Source: Allobosea sp. (lineage in GTDB: Bacteria > Pseudomonadota > Alphaproteobacteria > Rhizobiales > Beijerinckiaceae). From it: a DNA stretch of 64,000 nt. Position 1 is the first letter of the stretch; every line of letters starts with the position of its first letter. The position numbers and the translations under genes were made by a program. Positions 49,513-57,918 of this stretch are shown in pieces. Where the stretch lies: positions 310,001-374,000 of the forward strand of contig NZ_JAFKFX010000030.1 of NCBI RefSeq assembly GCF_017308075.1, in the 5' to 3' direction. The notes under the pieces were generated by a model. It was not told the origin of the DNA. It ran no database searches and saw only the letters and a list, made by a program, of their open reading frames with translations.

Positions 49513-50322
49513 ATGGGCTTGTCGGACACTCTCTTGCGACATGGCCTCGCCATGCTGGCGGCAGCGGTTCTGCTTGCCTCGCCTGTCCGCTCCGAGACCG
49601 GTGAGCCCGGCTGCCGTCCGGAGATGGCGCGAAGCCGCCTGCCGATCAGCCTCGCCAATCTCGGCAAGGGCGAGGTCCGCCTCACCTTCGTCGGCCACGC
49701 CACCTTCCTGATCGAGACGCCGGGTGGGGTGAAGGCGGCGACCGATTACAACGACTATGTCCGCCCGACAGCGACGCCCGACATCGCCACGATGAACAAG
49801 GCCCATTCGACGCATTATTCGCGAGCGCCGGACCCGGCGATCAAGCGCGTCCTGCCCGGCTGGGACCAGAGCGGCGCCGGCGCCGCGAAGCATGACGTCA
49901 CCTTCGGCGACCTGCGCGTGCGCAATGTCCCGACCAATATCCGCACCTATTCCGGCGGCACCGATTTCGACGGCAATTCGATGTTCGTCTTCGAGATCGG
50001 CGAGCTCTGCATCGCCCATCTCGGCCATCTCCACCATCCGCTGGAGCCCGGCCATTTGCGCGCGCTCGGCCGGGTCGACATCGTGCTCTTCCCGGTCGAC
50101 GGCAGCTACACGCTCGACCAGGAAGGCATGCTCGACGTACTGAAATCGCTGCAGGCGCGGGTGATGATCCCGATGCACTTCTTCGGTGGCGGCACGCTCA
50201 ACCGCTTCCTCGCTCGCTCGCAGGACCTCTGGCCGGTCGAGCGGCGCGAGCAGTCGCAGATCGTGTTGTCGAAGGCCTCGCTGCCGGCGAAGCCGACGAT
50301 CATCGTTCTGCCGGGCTCTTGA
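49513..50322 (+). CDS. Secreted metallo-beta-lactamase-superfamily (UlaG-like) hydrolase
   Basis: The 269-residue protein has a signal peptide (about residues 8-28, HGLAMLAAAVLLASPVRSE). An MBL fold of the L-ascorbate-6-phosphate-lactonase-like group follows: TFVGHATFLIETPGG, TDYNDYVRP, CIAHLGHLHHPLEPGHLRAL, DIVLFPVDGSYTLD and MIPMHFFGGGTLNRFL. The HxHxDH motif is replaced, with a Thr/His pair at NKAHSTHYS. The substrate is unknown. Its last 23 bases overlap the end of the convergent acyltransferase gene. Confidence 0.8.
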   Translation: MGLSDTLLRHGLAMLAAAVLLASPVRSETGEPGCRPEMARSRLPISLANLGKGEVRLTFVGHATFLIETPGGVKAATDYNDYVRPTATPDIATMNKAHSTHYSRAPDPAIKRVLPGWDQSGAGAAKHDVTFGDLRVRNVPTNIRTYSGGTDFDGNSMFVFEIGELCIAHLGHLHHPLEPGHLRALGRVDIVLFPVDGSYTLDQEGMLDVLKSLQARVMIPMHFFGGGTLNRFLARSQDLWPVERREQSQIVLSKASLPAKPTIIVLPGS

Positions 50323-51412
50323 GCGGCAATGCGGAGCGGCCTTCCATTATGGCCGCCGATCTGTGCGCCGCGGCTTCAGCGCTGCGTCTGCCCGCGAAGC
50401 TCAACCTGAACCAGCGCGGGCGCTCGAACAGGAAGCGCAGCATCGTTCCCCCGACGAGCCGATGCAGGACCAGCGGCAGCGCGACGCAGAGCAGCGTGAG
50501 CAGCAACGATGCCGTACCGACGTCGAACTCCAGATCCGTCCGGATCAGCGCGATGCGCGTCGCCGCCATCGGAATGAAGAAGGCGAGGTAGATCGGCAGG
50601 GAATTGCGGCCGCAATAGGCGATCCAGCCGAGATGCCCGGCGAACAGGGCCGAAAAGGCGATGACGCCGAGTGCGCCGGCATGGCCGAGCACCAGATCGG
50701 CCGCGAACGTCTCATGCAGCGTCTGATAGCCGAAGAGGCCGGCCAGCAAGGCGCTCGCCGCCGCCCAGACGAGCCAGAGCTTCAGCGCGGCGGTGCGATG
50801 CTCGCGAACCCAGTCGGCGAAGCGGAAGATCGCAGGGGTGAACAGCGCCCCGCTCAGGAAGAAGACGAAATAAGCCGCGAACGCATCGACGAGCAGCCAG
50901 CCGGTCGTCACCGGCACGGTCGCGATCGCCGCGGCAACCAGCCAGGTCACCAGGGGATAGCCGCGCATCGCCTTGGTCACCACGAAGAAGACGGCCAGCA
51001 GATAGATGAACCAGAGCAGGCCGAAGGGCTGGATCAGCCCCAGCGCATAGGAGCCGAACAGAGCAGCCGCATCACCCTCGCCCCAGCTCCGGAATTTGAG
51101 CAGGCTATGGATCGCCAGCCAGAGCAGGTAGAGATAGACCAGCGGCACGATCCTCCGGTCGAGGAATTCCGGCCAGCTCTTCCCGATCAGCCGCGAGGCG
51201 AACAATCCCGAGAGCAGGAAGAAGCCCGGCATCCGGAACTGCTTGGCCCAATCGATGAAAGGGCCGATCCAGCTCTCACGCTCCAGCGCGATCTGGAGGC
51301 CGCCGGCGACATGCATCAGTACGACCAGGATGATGCAGAAGCCCCTGGCCGTATCGACCCAGTCCAGGCGAGAAGAGGCACGGCCCTCGGCCGATCTCGC
51401 GAATTCCGACAT
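50300..51412 (-). CDS. Acyltransferase family 3 membrane protein
   Basis: The 370-residue protein has about ten membrane helices and the family start WVDTARGFCIILVVLMHVAGG with the catalytic-type His in LMHV. It also has FRMPGFFLLSGLFASRLI. Members O-acylate envelope glycans or other exported carbohydrates. ATG 51412 (MSEFARSAEG) is used because the upstream in-frame GTG at 51442 lacks support. Confidence 0.88.
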   Translation of the reverse strand: MSEFARSAEGRASSRLDWVDTARGFCIILVVLMHVAGGLQIALERESWIGPFIDWAKQFRMPGFFLLSGLFASRLIGKSWPEFLDRRIVPLVYLYLLWLAIHSLLKFRSWGEGDAAALFGSYALGLIQPFGLLWFIYLLAVFFVVTKAMRGYPLVTWLVAAAIATVPVTTGWLLVDAFAAYFVFFLSGALFTPAIFRFADWVREHRTAALKLWLVWAAASALLAGLFGYQTLHETFAADLVLGHAGALGVIAFSALFAGHLGWIAYCGRNSLPIYLAFFIPMAATRIALIRTDLEFDVGTASLLLTLLCVALPLVLHRLVGGTMLRFLFERPRWFRLSFAGRRSAEAAAHRSAAIMEGRSALPLKSPAER

Positions 51413-51580
51413 GCTCTGCAAGGCTCCGCTCCGACACGGCACCCTGGCATGCCAAGTTTAGCGGCCGGTTAGATCGATCCCCGAAACCACGGATGATATC
51501 GCAAGGAACCGTCAAGAAAGTCCCCCGGGACGACCGCGGCCGCGATGGCCTCGAAACGCCCCGGCGGCTCGCCGCCTGTC

Positions 51581-52321
51581 TCAGCTGTTCACCCCACCAT
51601 CGATGGTGAGCCCCGCACCGGTGACGAAACGCCCCTCCTCGCTCGCCAGATAGGTGATGAGGCCGGCGATATCCTCCGGTTTGCCAAAGCGTGGGATCGC
51701 CATGCGGGCGCGCTGCTCCTCGGCCTGCTCGCCGGCGGCCGGGTTCATGTCGGTATCGGTCGAGCCGGGATGGACGACGTTGACGGTGATGCCGCGCGGC
51801 CCGAGATCACGGGCCAGCCCCTTGGTGAAGCCGACCAGCGCCGCCTTGCTCATCGCATAGAGCGCGATGCCGGGCTCGGTCACGCGCTCGGCGAGGCAGG
51901 AGCCGGTGGTGATGATGCGCCCACCCTCTGGCAGATACGCGGCAGCCGCCTGCGAGGCGATGATCACGGCCCGGACATTGACCGCAAGGATCGCGTCGAT
52001 CTCCTGCAGGCTCCAGCCGCCGACCTCGCCATAATGCCAGATGCCGGCATTGTTGACGAGAATATCGAGGCCGCCGAGTTCATGCGCGGCGCCCTCGACC
52101 GCAGCCTTCAGCGCCTCGGCATCGGCATTGTCGGCCTGCAGCGCGATCGCCTTGCGGCCGAGCGCTCGGATCCGCCCGACCACCGCCTCCGCCTTGTCGC
52201 GGGCGCGCTCATAGGTGATCGCGACATCGGCCCCCTCCTGCGCCAGCCGCAGCGCCGTCGCAGCCCCGATACCGCGGCTGCCGCCGGTCACCAGCGCCTT
52301 CTTCCCGGTCATCCTCATCAT
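51581..52321 (-). CDS. Short-chain dehydrogenase/reductase
   Basis: NAD(P)-dependent oxidoreductase of 246 residues: cofactor motif TGGSRGIGAATAL, NNAG in LVNNAGIWHYG, catalytic Ser in ITTGSCLAE, and YxxxK in YAMSKAALVGFTKGLARDLG. The end FVTGAGLTIDGGVNS is typical of FabG-like classical SDRs. The substrate is unknown. It is divergent from a TetR gene; its start lies at the edge of the shared palindrome, so it is very likely repressed by that regulator. Confidence 0.93.
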   Translation of the reverse strand: MMRMTGKKALVTGGSRGIGAATALRLAQEGADVAITYERARDKAEAVVGRIRALGRKAIALQADNADAEALKAAVEGAAHELGGLDILVNNAGIWHYGEVGGWSLQEIDAILAVNVRAVIIASQAAAAYLPEGGRIITTGSCLAERVTEPGIALYAMSKAALVGFTKGLARDLGPRGITVNVVHPGSTDTDMNPAAGEQAEEQRARMAIPRFGKPEDIAGLITYLASEEGRFVTGAGLTIDGGVNS

Positions 52322-52365
52322 CGCATCACCTATTATGTATCGAATGATACATAATAGGTGATGCG
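52322..52365. promoter_or_regulatory. TetR-type operator palindrome
   Basis: Arms 52322-52341 and 52346-52365 are perfectly complementary over 20 bases around GAAT. The AT-rich core ATTATGTATC/GATACATAAT stands out. It begins next to the SDR start codon and ends 56 bases before the TetR start. Confidence 0.88.
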
Positions 52366-52421
52366 CTTGCCGCCTTGCGTCAAGCAGATTATTTACCGAC
52401 TGCTACAAAAAGGAGTTCGAC

Positions 52422-53033
52422 TTGGCGGAACGCGGCCGACCACGCAGCTTCGACCGGGGCGAGGCACTGCGCCACGCAATGATGCTGTTCTGGGAGAAAG
52501 GCTTCCAGAGCACTTCGATGAGCGAGCTCACCGCCGCGATGGGCATCAACGCGCCGAGCCTTTACGCCGCTTTCGGCAGCAAGGATGCGCTCTATCGCGA
52601 GGCGATGGCGCTTTATGAAGAAGGCGACGGAGTCGAGCTCGGCCGGCAGATCGCCGACGCCCCGAGCGCGAAAGCGGCGGTCGAGGCCTATCTGATGCGC
52701 TCCGCGGCGCTCTTCACGCGTCCCGGCAAACCGGCCGGCTGCATGGTCGTGCTTTCGGTGATCCATGGCGCCGGCACGAGCCCACAGACCTGCACGGCAC
52801 TGCGCGATGCGAGAGCCGAGGCCCAGGCGATGATCGAGGCGCGGCTGCGTCGCGCGGTCGAGGCGAGCGAACTGCCGGCGGCATCCGACCTAGCCGCCAT
52901 CGCCTCGTTCTACGTCACGGTGCAGCAGGGCATGTCGATCCGGGCGCGCGACGGCGCGACCCGGCCCGAGCTGGAAGCGATCGCAAGAGCGGCGATGTCG
53001 GCCTGGGATGGCCTGACGCAGGCCAGGAGCTGA
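52422..53033 (+). CDS. TetR/AcrR-family transcriptional regulator
   Basis: The 203-residue protein has an N-terminal helix-turn-helix (about residues 8-55, EALRHAMMLFWEKGFQSTSM, with INAPSLYAAFGSKDALY as recognition part) and a C-terminal ligand domain with AGCMVVLSVI near residue 105. It starts at TTG 52422 with AAGGAG six bases upstream. It probably represses itself and the divergent SDR gene through the intervening palindrome. Confidence 0.93.
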   Translation: MAERGRPRSFDRGEALRHAMMLFWEKGFQSTSMSELTAAMGINAPSLYAAFGSKDALYREAMALYEEGDGVELGRQIADAPSAKAAVEAYLMRSAALFTRPGKPAGCMVVLSVIHGAGTSPQTCTALRDARAEAQAMIEARLRRAVEASELPAASDLAAIASFYVTVQQGMSIRARDGATRPELEAIARAAMSAWDGLTQARS

Positions 53034-53144
53034 AGCGGGCGGGTTCGGCCGGTGCGCTTAACGCCTTGCTCAGATTGAATCGAAGCTTTTCTGGGCAAGC
53101 GCATCGATCTCCGGCACCGTCGCCGGCAGTCGATGGAGCTTTCG

Positions 53145-53465
53145 ATGATCCGCGCCCTTGCAGTCGCCGTGCTCGCCGTCATGCTCGCTCCGGCCAGCGC
53201 CGAAGCTGCCAAGTTCAGGTCCAACGGCAGCCGTTCGCATGAAAGCCAGGCGCGCCCGGCGAACCGTGACGGCTCCCTCATCGTGACCCCCGGCCTGCGC
53301 AGCCGACAGGCCGGCCAGCCTGCCTCGGCCCGACCGCCCTACGCCAGCAGCCCGAGCCAGGTTGCGGCGAGCGCGACCGTGCCGCTGCGGCTGAGTTCCG
53401 CCGAGGAGCCGCGGGTCTGGTGCCGCTCGCAGGTAGTGGTCGGCGGCTTCTGCGTCCTGAACTGA
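53145..53465 (+). CDS. Small exported protein of unknown function
   Basis: The 106-residue protein has a signal peptide (MIRALAVAVLAVMLAPASAEA, cleavage near residue 21). The mature part is Ser/Arg/Pro-rich and low-complexity, ending in two cysteines (VWCRSQVVVGGFCVLN) that could form a disulfide. ATG 53145 has GGAG six bases upstream, better than ATG 53133. I recognise no family. Confidence 0.65.
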   Translation: MIRALAVAVLAVMLAPASAEAAKFRSNGSRSHESQARPANRDGSLIVTPGLRSRQAGQPASARPPYASSPSQVAASATVPLRLSSAEEPRVWCRSQVVVGGFCVLN

Positions 53466-53471
53466 CAGCGC

Positions 53472-54347
53472 TCAGGCGGCCGGGTCCGTCGCACCGGCCT
53501 GCATCGCCCGCCAGCGCCCCGGCGAAAGCCCGTAGGCCTGCCGGAAACGCCGCGTCATATGGGACTGATCGGCAAAGCCGCTCGCCGCGGCGGCATCGGC
53601 CAGCCCTTGCCCCTGCCGGATCAGCGCCCGCGCCCGCTCCAGCCTGCGCATCACCAGATAGCGATGCGGGCTGGTGCCGTAGCGGCGGCGGAAATGCCGG
53701 GCGAGCGCATAACGGTCGAGCCCCGTGACGGCTTCCAGCCTCTGCGAGTCGACGGCTTCGTCGAGATTGTCAGCCGGGAAGTCGCGCGCCAGGACGCAGG
53801 CCCGCTCGGCCGGTGTCTCCGGCCGGCACAGCGCGCAGGACGGGTCGAGCGCCAGCAGCGCCTCGGCGAGCTCGCCGATCGCCGCATCGCGCTCCAGCGG
53901 TTCCAGCGCATGGTCGAGATCGCCGAGCAGGCCGATCAGCGCCCGCAGCAATCTGCCATCGCGGCAGACCGCATCGCGGACGAAGGGCGTGCCGCCCGCC
54001 CGGCCGGCGAGCGCCCGCATGATCAGCCCCGGCTCGACATAGGCCATGCGGTAGCGAAAGCCGCCGGCCATGCCGGCCCGCCCGTCATGCAGCTCGTCGG
54101 GATGCAAGACGATCAGGTCGCCCGGCGTCGAATCGCGCTTCACCCCGCGATAATCGAAGCTCTGCACGCCGCTCAGAGTATAGCCGATCGCATAGGTGTC
54201 GTGCCGGTGCGGATCATAGGCGTGGTCGTCGAAAAAGGCCTCGATCCGCTCGGGACCGGCCTCGTCCGGCGCCGTGCGAATCCAGTCGCCCGCAACGCAC
54301 GAACGTTCAAGACCAGCCGGCCACCCGCGCCCTATCGTGCCCGTCAT
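53472..54347 (-). CDS. AraC-family transcriptional regulator
   Basis: The 291-residue protein has an N-terminal cupin ligand domain (about residues 20-160, YDPHRHDTYAIGYTLSGVQS, GDLIVLHPDELHDG) and a C-terminal double helix-turn-helix (about 190-285, RLEAVTGLDRYALARHFRRR and AAAASGFADQSHMTRRFRQA). ATG 54347 overlaps by two bases the ATG of the divergent DUF2000 gene, so one or both starts may lie further in. ATG 54374 is possible. Confidence 0.9.
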   Translation of the reverse strand: MTGTIGRGWPAGLERSCVAGDWIRTAPDEAGPERIEAFFDDHAYDPHRHDTYAIGYTLSGVQSFDYRGVKRDSTPGDLIVLHPDELHDGRAGMAGGFRYRMAYVEPGLIMRALAGRAGGTPFVRDAVCRDGRLLRALIGLLGDLDHALEPLERDAAIGELAEALLALDPSCALCRPETPAERACVLARDFPADNLDEAVDSQRLEAVTGLDRYALARHFRRRYGTSPHRYLVMRRLERARALIRQGQGLADAAAASGFADQSHMTRRFRQAYGLSPGRWRAMQAGATDPAA

Positions 54348-54756
54348 GCGCTTCGACACCAAGATTGCCGGCATCGTCCACGCGGAGCTCGCCAGCTGGC
54401 AGAAGCTCAACGTCGCCTGCTTCCTCTCGGGCGGGCTCGTCGCCGCCACGCCCGAACTCGGCGGGGAAGCCTACCGCGACGGCTCGGGAAAGGTCTACGG
54501 CCCGCTGATCCGCCAGCCTGTGCTGGTCTTTGCCGCCTCCTCCACCGATCTGTCCCGCGTGCTGCACCGCGCCGGCGAGGCGGGCCTGCGCCCCTCGCTC
54601 TACACGCGCGAGCTCTTCGCCACCGGCCATGACGAGGCCAACCGCGCCGCGGTCGAGGAGGTCGCGACCGAGGCGCTCGACCTCGTCGGCCTAGCCCTCC
54701 ATGGCGAGCGCAAGGCCGTCGACAAGGCGATCAAGGGTCTGAAGCTGCATCCCTAA
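54346..54756 (+). CDS. DUF2000 family protein
   Basis: The 136-residue protein begins MRFDTKIAGIVHAELASWQK with LNVACFLSGGL, the typical DUF2000 start. It carries PLIRQPVLVFAASSTDL and LYTRELFATGHDEANRAAV. The family is uncharacterised with a peptidyl-tRNA hydrolase-like fold. It is divergent from an AraC regulator, which probably controls it. Confidence 0.85.
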   Translation: MRFDTKIAGIVHAELASWQKLNVACFLSGGLVAATPELGGEAYRDGSGKVYGPLIRQPVLVFAASSTDLSRVLHRAGEAGLRPSLYTRELFATGHDEANRAAVEEVATEALDLVGLALHGERKAVDKAIKGLKLHP

Positions 54757-54792
54757 GGCGGAGGCAAATTCCGGGGTCGCGCGACCTCCCCG

Positions 54793-54885
54793 CGTCATGG
54801 TCGGGCTTGTCCCGACCATCCACGTCTTCCTTTGACGCATACAACATTCAAGCCGTGGATGCTCGCCACAAGGGCGAGCATGACG
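54793..54885. repeat. Palindromic repeat between DUF2000 and aldo/keto reductase genes
   Basis: Ends CGTCATG (54793-54799) and CATGACG (54879-54885) are inverted. Inside are GGTCGGG/CCCGACC, CCATCCACG/CGTGGATG and CTCGCC/GGCGAG stems. It occupies most of the 200-base convergent gap. Confidence 0.8.
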
Positions 54886-54956
54886 GAAAGGCCGCCCCCA
54901 CAACCCAGCCCTTCGGGCCACTTCACCCTCAGGGAAAAGGGAAAAGTGGAGCGCCC

Positions 54957-55967
54957 TCACCTCGTCTGCGCCACCCGCCCCTCCAGCGGATAGGCCGGGT
55001 CGGAATAGCCCGGCGTCGAGGGATGGCCGGCCGGCACCAGCGCGTCGATCAAAGCCTCGTCCTCGGCGCTGAACGCGGCATCGAGGGCCGAGAGATAGCC
55101 CTGCCATTGCTCCATGGTGCGCGGCCCGGCGACGGCCGCCGTCAGCAGCTTGTTGTTGAGCACCCAGAGCACCGCGAACTGCACCGGCGTCATGCCGCGC
55201 GCCGCGGCGTGGTCGCGGATCTGCCGGGCGATCACCAGCGATTCCTCGCGCCATTCTGTCTGCATCAGGCGCCGGTCGGCGCGCCCTGCCCGCGTGCCTT
55301 CCGGCGGCGCCTGACCGGGCTCGTATTTCGCCGTCAGCACGCCGCGCGCCAGCGGCGAATAGCTGGCGACGCCGAGCCCATAATAGCTGCAGGCCGGCAG
55401 GTGCTCGACTTCCGGCATGCGGTTCATCGCGTTGTAATAGGGCTGGCTGACCACCGGCCGGTCGATGCCGAGCTCGTCGCAGAGCCGGCAGATCTCGGCG
55501 ACGCGCCAGGCGCGGAAATTCGAGACGCCGAAATGGCGGATCTTGCCCTGCCGCACGAGATCACCGACGGCTCGTACCGTCTCGGAAAGCGGCGTCTCGT
55601 GATCCTCCTTGTGGAGGTAGTAAATGTCGATGAAATCGCTGCCGAGGCGCTTCAGACTGGCATCGCAGGCCTGGAGCAGCCATTTGCGCGAGAGCCCGCG
55701 CTGGTTCGGCCCCGGCCCCATCGGATTGGCCGCCTTGGTCGCCAGCACCCAGTCATGACGCTTGCCGGCAATGGCGCGCCCGACGACCTCCTCCGAACGC
55801 CCGTCGGAATAGGCGTCGGCCGTGTCGATGAAGTTGATCCCGGCCGCGGCGGCATGGTCGATGATGGCGCGCGACTCCGCTTCCGGCGTCGCCCCTCCGA
55901 ACATCATCGTGCCCAGGCAGAGCGGCGAGACCTTGAGGCCGGAACGGCCGAGCTGGCGATAATTCAT
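54957..55967 (-). CDS. Aldo/keto reductase
   Basis: NADPH-dependent TIM-barrel reductase of 336 residues. The catalytic tetrad is visible: Asp and Tyr in FIDTADAYSDGRSE, Lys in VLATKAANP and His in YYLHKEDH. The cofactor motif is GPRTMEQWQ. ATG 55967 (MNYRQLGRSGLKVSPL) has GGAG six bases upstream. The substrate is unknown. Confidence 0.93.
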   Translation of the reverse strand: MNYRQLGRSGLKVSPLCLGTMMFGGATPEAESRAIIDHAAAAGINFIDTADAYSDGRSEEVVGRAIAGKRHDWVLATKAANPMGPGPNQRGLSRKWLLQACDASLKRLGSDFIDIYYLHKEDHETPLSETVRAVGDLVRQGKIRHFGVSNFRAWRVAEICRLCDELGIDRPVVSQPYYNAMNRMPEVEHLPACSYYGLGVASYSPLARGVLTAKYEPGQAPPEGTRAGRADRRLMQTEWREESLVIARQIRDHAAARGMTPVQFAVLWVLNNKLLTAAVAGPRTMEQWQGYLSALDAAFSAEDEALIDALVPAGHPSTPGYSDPAYPLEGRVAQTR

Positions 55968-56083
55968 GGCGATCTCCATGGGGGACGGGAAACCTGCCCG
56001 ATACGCCGCGCCCGCACCAGCGCGACCGGCGCAGGGCGACCTTGCGCAAGGAAATCCTCAACCTTTCGTGACAGGCTCTGCCC

Positions 56084-57649
56084 ATGCCCGTTCAGCCGAC
56101 CATCCAGGCGAACCTCGCCACGCTCGCGCAGAGCCAGAACTTCGCGACCTTGCTCGCGGCGCTGAACAGCGCGGGCCTGAAAGCGGGCAATACGGTCGAG
56201 GCCAGGCTGCTGTCGCTCGACGGCCAGGGTAACGCCACCGCGCTCGTCAACGGCGTCAAGATCGCGCTCCTGCTGGCAGGACCGGAAGCCCGGCACGCGG
56301 CTCTTCAGCCCGGCGCCACGCTGCTGCTCCGATTCGGCGAGCCGGCCAAGCCCGGCGCGCCCTTGCAGGCCGTCCTGATCGGCAGCCGCCCCGCCCCTTC
56401 CGGTGAGCCTGCTCTGGCCCCGGGCCAAACCGCCGCACCGGCCCAGACGGCACTTGCGACGCCGCGCCCCGGAGCTTTCGTCCAGCAGCCAGTGACGACG
56501 ACCGGCGCCACTCTTGCCATAGCCGCCGCCGCGGCATCGATCTCGGCCCCTATCGCCGCGACCGCGACCGCTTCAATTGCCTCGCCGCTTCCGGCCCAGC
56601 GGGCGAGCGCTGCGATCCCCGCGCCAGGCATCAAGCCCCCGCACGCCCCCGCCTCACCGCGCATGATCGCCGGCCCGCTGCTCGGCGCCGCCATCGCCCG
56701 GCAGGACAGCCTCGCCCCGCTCTTCGCCAATCTCGGAGCGCTGGCACAGGGCTCGGTCGCACTGATCCTGCCAAAACCGCTGCTCGCCCTGGTCGACCAG
56801 ATCCTCGCCCAGCGCCTGCCGGTCGAAGGCAAGCCGCTCACCGCAGACGCCCTGCGCAACGCCGTCGCGCGCTCCGGCCTCTTCCTCGAAGCCCGGCAGG
56901 CGATTGGCGAAGCGCGGCTGCCGCAGGCTGATCTCAAGGCCGGGCTACAGGCCCTACGCGACCTGCTGCGGCCGGCCATCCAGGCGCTGCCCGCCCGCGA
57001 TCTGCGCTCTGCCGAGGGCGAGCCAGCGCCGGCACGTCCCTCAACGCAGACCGGCCCGAGCGCCGCGGCGCTGCCCGCCGCCGATTCACGCCCCGCCATG
57101 CCACGTGCCGGCTTGCTGACGCCGCAGCCGGCACAGGAGCCCAGCCTGACAGCGGCTGCGCGTCCGGCAGCCATCGCCCAGACCCTGTTCGAACAGGCAG
57201 AATCCGGGCTCGACCGGATCACACTAGCCCAATACGCCTCCTTGCCGCCGGAGACCGGCCGCAGCGAGCCGCAAGCCCCGCAACGCTGGCTCGTCGAACT
57301 TCCCCTCGCCTTGCACAATGGTACCGCGCTGCTGCCGCTCGAGATCGAGCGCGACCCGCCGCAACCGGGAGCTGCCACGCCCGAAGCTCCGATCTGGCGC
57401 GTTCGCTTCGGGCTCGATGCCGAGCCGCTCGGCGCACTCCAGGGCCTGGTGACCTTGCAGGGCCGCGCCATCTCCGTCTCCTTCTGGGCGGAACGCGAGG
57501 AGACCAGCCGCCTGCTGCGCCAGGCGGGCCCCGATCTCGAGGCCTCGCTGGTCCAGGCCCGTTTCGACAGTGCCGCGCTGGAAGTGCACACCGGCCAGCC
57601 GCGCCCGGCCAAGGCCGCTTCCGGCCAGTTCCTGGACCGCCGCTCATGA
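56084..57649 (+). CDS. FliK-like hook-length control protein
   Basis: The 521-residue protein has an Ala/Pro/Gln-rich low-complexity middle (about residues 100-370) and a compact C-terminal Flg_hook-like domain (about 390-500, RWLVELPLALHNGTALLPLE, VRFGLDAEPLGALQGLVTLQ). FliK measures the flagellar hook and switches FlhB specificity. It overlaps the mini-FlhB gene by four bases (ATGA). No other flagellar genes adjoin, so it may be a FliK paralogue rather than the main FliK. Confidence 0.75.
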   Translation: MPVQPTIQANLATLAQSQNFATLLAALNSAGLKAGNTVEARLLSLDGQGNATALVNGVKIALLLAGPEARHAALQPGATLLLRFGEPAKPGAPLQAVLIGSRPAPSGEPALAPGQTAAPAQTALATPRPGAFVQQPVTTTGATLAIAAAAASISAPIAATATASIASPLPAQRASAAIPAPGIKPPHAPASPRMIAGPLLGAAIARQDSLAPLFANLGALAQGSVALILPKPLLALVDQILAQRLPVEGKPLTADALRNAVARSGLFLEARQAIGEARLPQADLKAGLQALRDLLRPAIQALPARDLRSAEGEPAPARPSTQTGPSAAALPAADSRPAMPRAGLLTPQPAQEPSLTAAARPAAIAQTLFEQAESGLDRITLAQYASLPPETGRSEPQAPQRWLVELPLALHNGTALLPLEIERDPPQPGAATPEAPIWRVRFGLDAEPLGALQGLVTLQGRAISVSFWAEREETSRLLRQAGPDLEASLVQARFDSAALEVHTGQPRPAKAASGQFLDRRS

Positions 57650-57918
57650 CCGAGCCACTCGCCCCGCAGGTCGCGGTCGCGCTCGAATATGACGGGCACG
57701 GCGCGCCGCGCGTCACCGCCAAAGGCCGGGGCGAAGTCGCCCGGAAGATCGTCGAAACGGCGCGCGAGCATGAGGTCGCGATCGAGCAGAACGCGCTGCT
57801 GGCCGAGGCGCTGTCCGCCGTCGAGCTCGATGACGCCATTCCCGAAGAACTCTACCGCGCAACCGCGCAGGTGATCGCCTTCGTGCTGTCGCTGCGGCGC
57901 GACTTCAGGCGGACATGA
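57646..57918 (+). CDS. FhlB-like protein: FlhB cytoplasmic domain homologue
   Basis: The 90-residue protein matches the C-terminal cytoplasmic domain of the flagellar export switch FlhB just after its NPTH cleavage site: VAVALEYDGHGAPRVTAKGR, IVETAREHEVAIEQNALLAE and AIPEELYRATAQVIAFVLSL. It lacks the membrane part and the NPTH motif. Stand-alone versions (FhlB in some bacteria, YlqH in Bacillus) often sit beside FliK-like genes, as here. ATGA overlaps occur at both ends. Confidence 0.88.
   Translation: MTEPLAPQVAVALEYDGHGAPRVTAKGRGEVARKIVETAREHEVAIEQNALLAEALSAVELDDAIPEELYRATAQVIAFVLSLRRDFRRT

Noticed and set aside
53133..53144. Longer start MELS for the small exported protein
   Set aside because: The GGAG within this stretch is positioned as the ribosome site for ATG 53145, which also gives a clean signal peptide.
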